The translations under genes were made by a program, and so were the position numbers. The notes under the pieces are model-generated. The model had not been told where the DNA came from and searched no databases. It was given only the letters and a program-made list of their open reading frames with translations. Source: Peteryoungia aggregata LMG 23059 (lineage in GTDB: Bacteria > Pseudomonadota > Alphaproteobacteria > Rhizobiales > Rhizobiaceae). From it: a DNA stretch of 64,000 nucleotides. Each line of letters begins with the position of its first letter. Within the stretch, counting starts at the first letter, position 1. This document shows positions 25,906 to 33,985 of the stretch, piece by piece. Location of the stretch: positions 1-64,000 of the forward strand of contig NZ_JAUSUW010000019.1 of NCBI RefSeq assembly GCF_030814435.1, read 5' to 3'.

Positions 25906-26838
25906 ATGCTCGTCAAGATCCAGAAGCAGCGCATCCGCAAGGGCATGTTCATCGAAAGCGTTGCCTGTCCGAGCCGCGAGTTTGCCAGGCGGCGTTTCAT
26001 CCTGGCGAGCGACAAGGATCTTGCCGCAATTCTGGCCACGTCGGCAACCGAGGTCTCAATCAACATCGCCTTGGGGCTCGATGAGAACGGCGCGCAGTCA
26101 CGTGCCGGCAGTCAGGCCGCCCCCCACGCCGAGCCGCAGCGGGCACAGGCGGTGCGCGGTGAAATCGATCAGGCAGCCATCACGCTCAGGGCAAACCTGC
26201 GCGAAATCGTCGGCGCCGGCACCCTCGATATGGCCGGCCTCTCCCGCGCGGCTGACGACAATGCACGAACATGGTCTGACAGCGCTGTCATAGCGCTCGA
26301 AGTCACACGCCTGAAGACGAAGGACGAAACCACCTATGTCCATTCGTTGGCGGTCAGCGGCATGATGACGCTTCTCGCCCGTGCTCTTGAGCTCGATGAC
26401 GAGACCACCGGACTTCTCGGTGTCGCCGGGATGCTGCATGACATCGGCAAGTTGCTCATTCCCAACGAGATCCTGACCAAGCCGGGCGCACTGACGGATG
26501 CCGAGCGCGAGATCATCCGCAATCATCCGGAAGCAGGCTATCAGTTGCTGAAGACCTATCCGGAGATCCCGCAGGTCGCGCTCGACATCTGCCGTCTGCA
26601 TCACGAGGTGCTCGATGGCTCCGGCTATCCGCTGGGGCTGAAGCAGAAGGATCTGAGCGCCACCGTCCGGTTGAGCACGGTCTGCGACGTCTTTGAAGCG
26701 CTGACCTCGGTCAGGCCCTACAAGCGCCCCTGGACCTCGACCGAGGCGCTGGACTGGATGTTTGCCCGGCCGCATCTCTTTGATCGCAAGATGGTCATCC
26801 GCCTCGGCAGCGTGCTGGTCGACGCCCCGATCGTCTGA
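25906..26838 (+). CDS. HD-GYP domain cyclic-di-GMP phosphodiesterase
   Basis: 310 residues, no membrane segment. N-terminal DUF3391-like region (QRIRKGMFIESVACPSR), then an HD-GYP domain: HD pair in GMLHDIGKLLIPNEI, HHEVLDGSGYPLGL as the GYP motif, and the conserved CDVFEALTSVRPYK. All metal ligands appear present, so hydrolysis of c-di-GMP is predicted. It pairs functionally with the two diguanylate cyclases in the window. Confidence 0.92.
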   Translation: MLVKIQKQRIRKGMFIESVACPSREFARRRFILASDKDLAAILATSATEVSINIALGLDENGAQSRAGSQAAPHAEPQRAQAVRGEIDQAAITLRANLREIVGAGTLDMAGLSRAADDNARTWSDSAVIALEVTRLKTKDETTYVHSLAVSGMMTLLARALELDDETTGLLGVAGMLHDIGKLLIPNEILTKPGALTDAEREIIRNHPEAGYQLLKTYPEIPQVALDICRLHHEVLDGSGYPLGLKQKDLSATVRLSTVCDVFEALTSVRPYKRPWTSTEALDWMFARPHLFDRKMVIRLGSVLVDAPIV

Positions 26839-26850
26839 ACGCCTCCGCGC

Positions 26851-27402
26851 TCAGCGCCCGGTAAAGGGCAGGCATTCCGCATCGGCGAGAAAGGCCTTCG
26901 CCTCCGCTTCATAACTCGCCTGCGGAGCGAGCACCCGCAGCACCACATAGCCCTCGGCTCCCGGATGCTCGACGAGGATCGTCTCGGCCAGCGCCGCGAT
27001 CGGCGTCTTGCGCAGTTGTGCCACCTGCACCGGCGTCGCCACCAGCACATCGAGATCACCGGCCACCGACGTGCGGTCGTTCATCGAAAACACCTCGTTG
27101 GCGTCCCGGTCGTAGATGGCGACCGACCAGAAATCCACGCCGCCACCGACAGCCACCAGCGAAAGCGGCTGGCGCTCGATGTCGAAGTGGCAGACGGCAA
27201 CGCGCAGATAGGGATCGAGACTGGACAAGCCAACCGCATCCGGTGTGGCCGAAAGCGCATGGAAGACGAAGGGCACGCCTTCCGACGTCACGCGGGTATA
27301 GGCGTCGCGTCCGGTGAAATGCGGCACGCCCAGGATGATGATGATATGCAGCAGGACGGCGCCAAAGAGACCCGTCAGCACGGCATAGAGAAACTTGCTC
27401 AT
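26851..27402 (-). CDS. DUF1254 domain-containing membrane protein
   Basis: 183 residues. One N-terminal membrane helix (FLYAVLTGLFGAVLLHIIII), then a periplasmic domain. Paired with a DUF1214 gene, as is normal for DUF1254. The ATG at 27402 overlaps the stop of that gene by 4 bp (ATGA), which fixes the start. Function unknown. Confidence 0.8.
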   Translation of the reverse strand: MSKFLYAVLTGLFGAVLLHIIIILGVPHFTGRDAYTRVTSEGVPFVFHALSATPDAVGLSSLDPYLRVAVCHFDIERQPLSLVAVGGGVDFWSVAIYDRDANEVFSMNDRTSVAGDLDVLVATPVQVAQLRKTPIAALAETILVEHPGAEGYVVLRVLAPQASYEAEAKAFLADAECLPFTGR

Positions 27403-27983
27403 TGGCCGCACCCGATCTGCTCGATAACAGGCATCGCTAGCCCGGATAGCCCGGTCGAGGCGGCAGCCGGCGTGTCGAGCAGCGTCAGCACCAGCTGGAA
27501 GGCGCCCGTATCGGGAATGGCGAGCCAGTTGCCGGCCCTGGCCGTGCGCGAGATCTCGATGTCGAAGGAGCCGTCACGCCGTCTGAGGACCGTCTGCGAG
27601 TTCTTCGCCACCGGCAGTTCGGCGCCGGTATTCAGCGGTTTGCCGTCGGCATCGGCAGCATAGAGTGTCCACAGTCGCGCCGTCGGCGTGCGCCCGCGCA
27701 TCCGGTAGGAACAGGTCCCCGTCAGTGTCAGCCCCTCGGCATCGCGCGCCGCGGTAAACTGCAACCCTTCCGCCGACCCATAGAGCAGCCGCCCGCCCTT
27801 GGCCCGATGCGCCTTGGCATAAGGATCGGCCGAGGCCGTCTGCGCCGCCGGAAAGGCCCGCCACCCCGCCACCTCGATCGCCCCGAAGCCCACCGATGCA
27901 TTCAGCATCGACAACGCCGACAGGATCCCGCCCCCGAAGGCGATGATCAGCGCAGTGGCGACGATGAGCGGAACACGAAACAC
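27399..27983 (-). CDS. DUF1214 domain-containing protein
   Basis: 194 residues. N-terminal signal/anchor helix (LIVATALIIAFGGGILSAL) and a beta-rich domain with LTGTCSYRMRGRTPTARLW and TARAGNWLAIPDTGAF, typical of DUF1214. Located in the periplasm or on the inner membrane. First gene of a two-gene operon with DUF1254. Confidence 0.85.
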   Translation of the reverse strand: MFRVPLIVATALIIAFGGGILSALSMLNASVGFGAIEVAGWRAFPAAQTASADPYAKAHRAKGGRLLYGSAEGLQFTAARDAEGLTLTGTCSYRMRGRTPTARLWTLYAADADGKPLNTGAELPVAKNSQTVLRRRDGSFDIEISRTARAGNWLAIPDTGAFQLVLTLLDTPAAASTGLSGLAMPVIEQIGCGQ

Positions 27984-28126
27984 GGGCGGGACGAGACCTT
28001 GGAATACGGGCGCCAGGCGCCAGGCGGCAGTGCCCGAGGGGTATCACTGATTCGGGGGTGAGGGAAGTTTGGGGCTGCGGGGGAGGGGGCGGCGGCTTCG
28101 AAAGGCGGACCGATCAGTGAGCGAAT

Positions 28127-28540
28127 TCACACCGCCCGACGAGGCCGCCCGCCCTTGGTGCCGTTCGCCCTTGCCGCAGCCGCCTTGGCTTCGGATGTGA
28201 CCTGTCCCGCCCGACGCGCCAGTTCCCGCGTCATCCAGGCCTTGGTACCAAAAACTCCGGCTATCAACGCTGGCACATACAGATCGACGTCGAGATCCGG
28301 CCAATGAAGGTTGAACCCGAGCCCGTCGACCTCGACGCTCGCCAGCGCCTCGGTCGCTGCCCCCTGCAGATCCTCGACAAGCACGGTTGGGAAGGCGTAG
28401 GTACAGCCGTTGGCAAGGTCGAGCACGACCCGGCCCGTTTCCGCGTCGTAGCGCGCGGCAACGGCTCTCGGCTCTGTCTCCAGGATGGCACGCCCGCGTG
28501 CTTCTGCGGCGTCGAATTGTCGTTCGTCGAAGTCAGCCAT
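28127..28540 (-). CDS. DUF2442 domain-containing protein
   Basis: 137 residues. The core (ARYDAETGRVVLDLANGCTY, AFPTVLVEDL, then LGFNLHWPDLDVDLYVPALI) matches DUF2442. An additional basic tail ends in GTKGGRPRRAV, as in putative DNA-binding variants. It overlaps the DUF4160 gene by 8 bp. The DUF4160-DUF2442 pair recurs in many genomes and is suspected to be a toxin-antitoxin-like unit. This is not demonstrated. Confidence 0.85.
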   Translation of the reverse strand: MADFDERQFDAAEARGRAILETEPRAVAARYDAETGRVVLDLANGCTYAFPTVLVEDLQGAATEALASVEVDGLGFNLHWPDLDVDLYVPALIAGVFGTKAWMTRELARRAGQVTSEAKAAAARANGTKGGRPRRAV

Positions 28541-28772
28541 GGATACGCTCCCATTCAGTCAAAAGTCGTGATTGCTCGACGGCGACTTCGTTCAGGATTC
28601 GTCTGAGGTCGGCACGCTTGATGCCTATGCTATAGACGAGTTCCGGGTTTCCATTTTGGCCGAGCAGATTGATCTTCGCCTGCCCGGCGCCGGTGATGTG
28701 GACATGCGCGGGCTCATGATCCTGTGTGTAGATCACGAAGCGAAAGCCGAATGCGCGATGAACAACAACCAT
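28533..28772 (-). CDS. DUF4160 domain-containing protein
   Basis: 79 residues. FRFVIYTQDHEPAHVHI with the PAHVH motif and a C-terminal LLTEWERIHG are the DUF4160 pattern. First gene of a pair with DUF2442. A 17-bp palindrome lies 10 bp upstream of its start. Confidence 0.87.
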   Translation of the reverse strand: MVVVHRAFGFRFVIYTQDHEPAHVHITGAGQAKINLLGQNGNPELVYSIGIKRADLRRILNEVAVEQSRLLTEWERIHG

Positions 28773-28782
28773 GGTGAATAAT

Positions 28783-28799
28783 AACCCATCCGTTGGGTT
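28783..28799 (-). promoter_or_regulatory. palindrome upstream of the DUF4160-DUF2442 pair
   Basis: AACCCA-TCCGT-TGGGTT, perfect 6-bp arms, 10 bp from the start codon. Position fits an autoregulatory operator. On the plus strand it is followed by five T, so a terminator-like role cannot be excluded, although no plus-strand gene ends here. Confidence 0.5.
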
Positions 28800-28826
28800 T
28801 TTCCAAGTGGCTCGTCTTGGATACCT

Positions 28827-29216
28827 TCAGGGCACAGGTGCCGAAAGTCCATTCGGCAGCGAAATCCAGATCACCGTCTGCGCCTCGGGCGAATGCCGCG
28901 ACAGATGCCCCTTGCCATGCGTATCCTCGACCAGAACGAAGCTGCCGGCTGGAACATGGCGCCGGTCGCCGTCGCTGGTTTCATACTCGACCGATCCGTC
29001 GAGCCGCACGGTGAGCACAGGTTCCGGCACCCTGTGCCAGGCAACTTCCCGCATGCCCGCCGGAATGTGGGTGAACCGCACGCGCGACGCCGGATAGCTT
29101 GCGGTGACGTCGAAGGGAGCGGCATCGGGATGCACCGAAACCTGCGTCGTCGGCAGCTCGACTTCATCGAAATGCGATTCCCCCTCGGCGTCGGCATAGA
29201 TCCTCAGACACTTCAT
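28827..29216 (-). CDS. cupin-domain protein
   Basis: 129 residues. Single small beta-barrel: the PAGMREVAWHRVPEPVLTV region and the second motif VPAGSFVLVEDTHGKGH, which supplies His residues. Similar proteins are annotated only as cupin-like. Soluble, with no evident substrate. Confidence 0.75.
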   Translation of the reverse strand: MKCLRIYADAEGESHFDEVELPTTQVSVHPDAAPFDVTASYPASRVRFTHIPAGMREVAWHRVPEPVLTVRLDGSVEYETSDGDRRHVPAGSFVLVEDTHGKGHLSRHSPEAQTVIWISLPNGLSAPVP

Positions 29217-29247
29217 CTGAAAGGTTCTTTCCTAGTGATCGAGACAC

Positions 29248-29571
29248 TCACCCCAGAACCTCAATTCCATGCTTCTCGAGGATGGCCAGAAGTTTGAGCG
29301 CCGGTCCGCTCGGACGTTTCGAGCCGTTCTCCCATTTCTGCACGGTTGACGGACTGATGTTGAGATAACGTGCGAAGACCGGCTGGCTGACATGGTTGCG
29401 CTCGCGCAGCGCCTTGATCGCGTCCGGAGACATGGGATCGGGAGACACGAGACATGTCTCGTCAAAGCGACGCATCGTCTGCTTGTCGATGGTCCCTGCC
29501 TCCAACATATCCGAAACGGCGCTGTGGATCGCCTCGAAGGCGTCAGACTTGTAAACGGCCTTCGCTGTCAT
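29248..29571 (-). CDS. XRE-family HTH protein, HigA/NadS-like antitoxin
   Basis: 107 residues from the ATG at 29571. C-terminal helix-turn-helix: LRERNHVSQPVFARYLNISP then STVQKWENGSKRPSGPALKL. This layout, with an N-terminal extension, is that of NadS/HigA2-type antitoxins. Their toxin gene normally lies immediately upstream, but here upstream sequence is a mosaic repeat. It thus appears orphaned, or works as a plain regulator. Confidence 0.75.
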   Translation of the reverse strand: MTAKAVYKSDAFEAIHSAVSDMLEAGTIDKQTMRRFDETCLVSPDPMSPDAIKALRERNHVSQPVFARYLNISPSTVQKWENGSKRPSGPALKLLAILEKHGIEVLG

Positions 29572-29647
29572 TGCAGATATCCATGATGGCACCGCTGGCC
29601 GATTCCTCTGCGAAAACATGCAACGATAACTGATGTCGAGGATCGGG

Positions 29648-29792
29648 TGACAGCCCCCTCATCCCCGGCGCAATGACATTGCGCCTGACCTGCCGGCACC
29701 TTCTCCCCGCAGGCGGGGAGAAGGCCGAGATCGCCACCGCTTGCTCCACCCTCTCCCCGCCTGCGGGGAGAGGGCAGGGTGAGGGGCACTCC
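29648..29792. repeat. mosaic repeat with CTCCCCGCAGGCGGGGAG arms
   Basis: Two palindromes, CTTCTCCCCGC...GCGGGGAGAAG and CTCTCCCCGC...GCGGGGAGAG, inside an outer CCCCTCATCC...GTGAGGGGC bracket. A related element is at 60098-60215. Confidence 0.75.
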
Positions 29793-29820
29793 TGAGCGTG
29801 AAGGTGCAATTTGGGGCAGC

Positions 29821-30198
29821 CTACCTTAACACCCCCGCCGCCAGCGCTCGCTGGATGCCGCGCACATCCGTGCCCTTCTTCAAGGTCTTCGTCACCGGCT
29901 CATGGGCGCCCGACACCCAGATCTTCAGCTCGCTGTCGAGGTCGAAGGTGCCGGCGGTTTCGACGGAAAAGCGGGTGATGGCGCGGTAGGGCACGGACAT
30001 GTAATCCACCTTCGAGCCGGTGATGCCCTGCACGTCGATCAGGATCAACCGCTTGTCGGTAAAGACGAAGACGTCGCGGATGACCTTGAAGGCAAGCCCA
30101 ACCTGTTCGCCTTCGATCAAGACGCCGTCCAGCCGCTTGGCGAGATCGGAAGGATCCACGCTCGATCCATGGCCCAGCAATCCGTCAAACAAACCCAT
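29821..30198 (-). CDS. PH-domain protein (bPH type)
   Basis: 125 residues. GEQVGLAFKVIRDVFVFTDK followed by RLILIDVQGITGSKVDYMSV and a Phe-rich strand is the bacterial pleckstrin-homology-like pattern. Soluble and usually oligomeric; role unknown. AGGAGG six bases before the ATG at 30198 decides the start over ATG 30204. Confidence 0.85.
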   Translation of the reverse strand: MGLFDGLLGHGSSVDPSDLAKRLDGVLIEGEQVGLAFKVIRDVFVFTDKRLILIDVQGITGSKVDYMSVPYRAITRFSVETAGTFDLDSELKIWVSGAHEPVTKTLKKGTDVRGIQRALAAGVLR

Positions 30199-30304
30199 CG
30201 TCATCCTCCTGTGGTGGTGAGCGGGAGATGGGGAGGGGGGGTGAGGGCGTCAAGACGCCGTCATCTGACGATGCCGTCAACGTCCGGCGTGGCAGAACAC
30301 GCCG

Positions 30305-30610
30305 TTAGATTTTGCCCTCAAGTGTTTCCACGCGCTGAGCGACATGGCTAACGCTCGCCTCTATGCGAGAGAGCGAATTTTCGATCGAAGTCTGCATGTT
30401 TGCAAGGGAGCCGCCAAGTTCCATCTTCACCATCAGCTCGATGTCATCGCGAAGCTCGGTCTCTCGCCGCTCGACTCGCCTGGTCAGATCATAGGTGGCG
30501 TTCAGGAGCCGCATCATATCGGCCATATCCTTGCGGAGCAGGCGCAATTCCTCGATCTGCAGTTTGGACTGTTTCGCCAGGAAATCGAGACTGATGTTGT
30601 CGGTGGCCAT
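30305..30610 (-). CDS. coiled-coil hypothetical protein
   Basis: 101 residues, almost wholly alpha-helical with heptad spacing from LQIEELRLLRKDMADMM to the end. No family recognised beyond coiled coil. No signal peptide. Good composition for a real gene. Confidence 0.6.
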   Translation of the reverse strand: MATDNISLDFLAKQSKLQIEELRLLRKDMADMMRLLNATYDLTRRVERRETELRDDIELMVKMELGGSLANMQTSIENSLSRIEASVSHVAQRVETLEGKI

Positions 30611-30671
30611 GCTCCGCCGCTCCCTTTGCGACGGAGTTTAGCCTCGAATGCGCCGAAGCACAAATCAGCCC

Positions 30672-31208
30672 TCACACCCGCTCGCAAAACGCAATCCGGT
30701 TGCTGAACGGGTCGGTCACCGTCATCTGCAATCCCCAGGGCGCATCCTCGATCCCCGGTTTCAGATAGCGATAGTCCTTCGCCGTCAGCTCTGCGTGCAA
30801 GGCCTTGATGCCGCGCATCCAGGTGAAGGCCTTGGCGCCGGGCGAGGCGTCGCCGGCATGTTCCGACAGATGCAGCACGCAAGTCCCGCGCGAAACCTGG
30901 CAGTAGAGCGGAAAATTCTCGCCGAAACGGTGTTCGAAATCGACCTGGAAACCCAGAAAGTCCCGGTAGAACTCCATCGCCTTGTCGACATCGAAGATGC
31001 GGAAGATCGGGATCGGGGCTTCGATTGCGATGTCGGCTTGCGGCTCTTCATCCGCGGCGATCCGGGCCGCGAGAATGTTCCACTGCTCGAAGCCCAGTTG
31101 CCGGGCGACAAGCTCGAGCGCCTGGGAATGGCTGATGTCGAGATCGGTTCTGGCCAGTTCCGCCTTCAGCGTCCTTGCCATCAGTTTGGCATCGCGAAAA
31201 CCGCGCAT
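30672..31208 (-). CDS. glyoxalase-superfamily protein
   Basis: 178 residues. A short helical N-terminal domain (MRGFRDAKLMARTLKAEL, with SHSQALELVARQLGFEQWN) precedes a single vicinal-oxygen-chelate domain from IPIFRIFDVDKAMEFYRDFL to the C-terminus. Resembles a bleomycin-resistance-like fold, but no specific substrate can be inferred. The ATG at 31208 has AAGGAAAG upstream. The frame is open to 31403, but that part is low-complexity. Confidence 0.82.
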   Translation of the reverse strand: MRGFRDAKLMARTLKAELARTDLDISHSQALELVARQLGFEQWNILAARIAADEEPQADIAIEAPIPIFRIFDVDKAMEFYRDFLGFQVDFEHRFGENFPLYCQVSRGTCVLHLSEHAGDASPGAKAFTWMRGIKALHAELTAKDYRYLKPGIEDAPWGLQMTVTDPFSNRIAFCERV

Positions 31209-31488
31209 GGTCTTTCCTTCTTCGGTGGCAACAGTGGCATCAGTGTCCGCGTCTGCTGATCCGTCGCCATCTTCCGGAGAGGGAAAAGGTGGAAGGAACT
31301 CGTCTCTCGATGCATTCACCATCGCGCCCTCAAGAGGGCGCCGCGGAACGGCAGGCTGCATCGGCCCGTGGGCGAAGGTTATCAGAGCACGGACCGGGCG
31401 CAAGGGTGCAAAAACAGCAGGTCGGCCTTCACCCCTGTCCCGCCATGCGCTATCTGGTCATCAGACAAATCGGGCAGGAGGAAACCCT

Positions 31489-32382
31489 ATGGGCAAGCGG
31501 ATCGTATTCACCGGCGGCAGCGGCAAGGCGGGGCGCCATGTCGTGCCCTATCTCATCGCCAAGGGCCACACGGTGCTGAATGTCGATCGCACCGCGCTTG
31601 ATGTGCCGGGCGTGCACACGCTCCTGACCGACGTCACCGACAGCGGCCAGGTGTTCAACGCGCTCTCCTGCCATTTCGGCTATGACGGCTATGAAGACGC
31701 GGGCGGCCCGAAGCCGGTCGATGCCGTCGTGCATTTCGCCGCAGTCCCCCGCATCCTGATGCATCCTGATAACAAGACCTTCGCGGAAAACACCGTCTCG
31801 ACCTACAATGTCATCGAGGCCGCCGCCAAGCTCGGCATCAGGAAGGTGATCATCGCCTCCTCGGAAACCACCTATGGCGTCTGCTTTGCCGAGGGTGACA
31901 AGGATTACCACGAATTCCCGCTGACCGAAGACTACGACACCGACCCGATGGATAGCTACGGCCTCTCCAAGGTGGTCAATGAAAAGACGGCGCGTGCCTT
32001 TGCCATGCGCTACGGCATCGACGTCTATGCGCTGCGCATCGGCAATGTCATTGCCCCCGAGGACTACGCGAATTTCCCCGGCTATCTCGCCGATCCGCCG
32101 GCCCGCAAGCGCAATGCCTGGTCCTATATCGACGCCCGCGATCTCGGCCAGATCGTCGATCTCTGCGTCAAGAAGGACGGCCTCGGCTTCCAGGTCTTCA
32201 ACGCCGTCAACGACACGATCACGGCGACGATCCCCACCCGCGAATTCCTGGCGAAATGGGCCCCGAACACGCCGATCACGGGAGACCAGGACGGCTTCGC
32301 AGCCCCGCTGTCCAACGCCAAGATCCGCGATGTCCTCGGCTTTCGCGAGGAGCATGACTGGCGCAAATACGTCAAGGTCTGA
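31489..32382 (+). CDS. NAD(P)-dependent epimerase/dehydratase family protein
   Basis: 297 residues. Rossmann motif FTGGSGKAGRHV at the N-terminus, the catalytic YxxxK in SYGLSKVVNEK, and SSETTYG supplying the Ser/Thr of the triad. Extended short-chain dehydrogenase acting on a sugar nucleotide or related sugar acid; exact substrate unknown. CAGGAGG lies 8 nt before the ATG at 31489. Single transcription unit. Confidence 0.87.
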   Translation: MGKRIVFTGGSGKAGRHVVPYLIAKGHTVLNVDRTALDVPGVHTLLTDVTDSGQVFNALSCHFGYDGYEDAGGPKPVDAVVHFAAVPRILMHPDNKTFAENTVSTYNVIEAAAKLGIRKVIIASSETTYGVCFAEGDKDYHEFPLTEDYDTDPMDSYGLSKVVNEKTARAFAMRYGIDVYALRIGNVIAPEDYANFPGYLADPPARKRNAWSYIDARDLGQIVDLCVKKDGLGFQVFNAVNDTITATIPTREFLAKWAPNTPITGDQDGFAAPLSNAKIRDVLGFREEHDWRKYVKV

Positions 32383-32457
32383 GACCTTTTGCCGGCGGCC
32401 AGCCTCCCGTCGGGGGCGCCGACCGCATCTCTGCAAAGTTTGTGGGGTATAACTCCA

Positions 32458-32494
32458 AAAATACACGTTTTCGTCGGTGTTTTTTTGTATATGA
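32458..32494 (+). terminator. possible terminator of the epimerase gene
   Basis: Imperfect hairpin AAAAATACAC...GTGTTTTTTT about 75 bp after the epimerase stop. The T run follows the second arm directly. Confidence 0.45.
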
Positions 32495-32553
32495 GGATGG
32501 ACACATGTCCCGATGAGTGAGCCGGAAGCGGGGTCGCACCCGAAGGAGGAGCC

Positions 32554-32832
32554 TTGGCCGAGCGACGCATGCAGATCACCAATGTCGCGCAGACCGAATT
32601 GCGCGGGCACAGCTTCGTGACATTCGACGTCGCGATGAACGGTCATGTCATCTCCACCGTCGACGCGCCGCGCCTGTCCGGCCGCATCCTGTGGTCACAC
32701 GCCGCAATCCATGGTTTCGGCGATTTTGATTGCGGTGAGCGTACGCTCCTGGAGGCGGAGGTCGACAGGGTGCTTGAACCCGCATCCCCGCTGACCTGGG
32801 TCATGGGGAAGTGTATGACGCGCCGCCATTGA
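32554..32832 (+). CDS. small hypothetical protein
   Basis: 92 residues from TTG at 32554, preceded by AAGGAGGAGCC; ATG 32569 is the alternative. Composition is that of a soluble protein: HSFVTFDVAMNGHVISTVD, then SHAAIHGFGDFDCG. No family recognised. Confidence 0.5.
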   Translation: MAERRMQITNVAQTELRGHSFVTFDVAMNGHVISTVDAPRLSGRILWSHAAIHGFGDFDCGERTLLEAEVDRVLEPASPLTWVMGKCMTRRH

Positions 32833-32920
32833 CTGTCGACTGGCCGGTGCCGGTCAAGGCGCGGTATCCGGTGATCCTTGCTCGGGCACTGTTCGCAGGC
32901 GCCGGGAGCCGAGACGCCGC

Positions 32921-33208
32921 TCAGCCCTTCAGGAATGCCAGCCGCTCGTCCGTGCGCCCCGGCTGGACCTCGTGGATCTCGGCACGCACGACCCCTTCCG
33001 CGACGAAGGGGTCCAGATCCACAAAGGCGTCGATCGCGCTGCGTTCAGCGCCATGGGCGAGGATCATGCCGCCTGCCTGCGCCTGAAGGCTTCCGGCGAC
33101 CAGGAAAAGCCCCTGGTCGAAGCCCAGTTTCAGCCAGGCATTATGCCCGGCCATGAGCTCGCCGGCCTTTGCCCTGTTTTCCGAAAAACGCAAAAAGATG
33201 ATGAACAT
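32921..33208 (-). CDS. YciI-like protein
   Basis: 95 residues from ATG 33208. FIIFLRFSENRAKAGELMAG then HNAWLKLGFDQGLFLVAGS and a conserved DPFVAEGV are the YciI (dimeric ferredoxin-like) pattern. Possible enzymatic or binding role unknown. Twenty-two bases behind the tetR gene on the same strand, so probably controlled by it. Confidence 0.86.
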   Translation of the reverse strand: MFIIFLRFSENRAKAGELMAGHNAWLKLGFDQGLFLVAGSLQAQAGGMILAHGAERSAIDAFVDLDPFVAEGVVRAEIHEVQPGRTDERLAFLKG

Positions 33209-33230
33209 GCAAGGTCTCCTGGATACTGGA

Positions 33231-33842
33231 TCAGTCATGACTCTGGAATGGGCGGGCCGAATTGGTGGCGAGGGACCCGCGCGCGATATCGTGCAACCAC
33301 GATGTCATCGCCACCACTTCGCGCTCGATGAATTCCGGGTCCTGAAAAGCATTGTAGAGGGTTGCCGCGCCCTGGCTGCGTGACAGGAGCTGCAGCGCCA
33401 ACTGGTCGGCATCCTCTGCCCGACCGAGCGCTGCAAACTGCTGTGCGAGCCAGTCGCGAAACACGGTGAACAGCCGCACCGCCTCCGGTCGGGCGGGGTG
33501 GTCAAGTTTTGCCAGTTCGCTGGTCAGCGTCCCGATCGGGCAGCCGTGGCGGCGGATCTTGTCGCCATTCACCCGCAGGATGTCGATGAAGGCCTCGATT
33601 CGCCCGACCGGATCGGACACATCAGTCTCCCAGCAGGCCATCATGCGCACCCGGTCCACGCGCCGCTTTGCGATCACGGCGGCCAGGATCTCGTCCTTGC
33701 TCTTGAAGTGATGGTAAAAATTCCCGCGCGAAATGCCGACAGCTGCTGCGATATCGGCAAAGGACGTATGCTCGAAGCCGCAGCGGTAGAACAGCATGTC
33801 TGCGGTTGCGACGATCCTCTCGCGTGTCTCTCGCTGTGTCAT
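33231..33842 (-). CDS. TetR/AcrR-family transcriptional regulator
   Basis: 203 residues. N-terminal HTH: TSFADIAAAVGISRGNFYHH then FKSKDEILAA. The C-terminal effector domain contains the GCPIGTLTSELA stretch of the TetR_C family that senses small electrophiles or quinones. It faces a tandem operator immediately upstream. Regulates itself, the YciI gene and possibly the divergent methyltransferase. Confidence 0.93.
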   Translation of the reverse strand: MTQRETRERIVATADMLFYRCGFEHTSFADIAAAVGISRGNFYHHFKSKDEILAAVIAKRRVDRVRMMACWETDVSDPVGRIEAFIDILRVNGDKIRRHGCPIGTLTSELAKLDHPARPEAVRLFTVFRDWLAQQFAALGRAEDADQLALQLLSRSQGAATLYNAFQDPEFIEREVVAMTSWLHDIARGSLATNSARPFQSHD

Positions 33843-33870
33843 GCCGGCTCGGCCCCTGTCACGAAATGCA

Positions 33871-33913
33871 CTAGGTCAATTGTCCTAGGGTGGAATTAGG
33901 ACGATTGACCTAG
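33871..33913. promoter_or_regulatory. tandem TetR operator
   Basis: Two near-palindromic 18-bp sites, CTAGGTCAATTGTCCTAG (33871-33888) and TTAGGACGATTGACCTAG (33896-33913), 25 bp centre to centre. Together they form an inverted repeat with 16 of 17 matched bases per arm. The gap serves both the tetR gene and the divergent gene at 33986. Symmetry and position strongly suggest two TetR dimers. Confidence 0.8.
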
Positions 33914-33985
33914 TTTGTCAACCGCCCTTGAGAATCACCCCACCCCCTGCCAGTGTCGCGCACTCGCCATGCCACCGGAGATCCG

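Noticed and set aside
28044-28304. Small minus-strand frame overlapping the DUF2442 end
   Set aside because: Out-of-frame shadow with Ser/Arg/Pro-rich composition.
29543-29809. Possible RelE toxin remnant upstream of the HigA-like gene
   Set aside because: Most of the frame is repeat DNA, and its end lacks the conserved C-terminal strands of RelE/HigB toxins.
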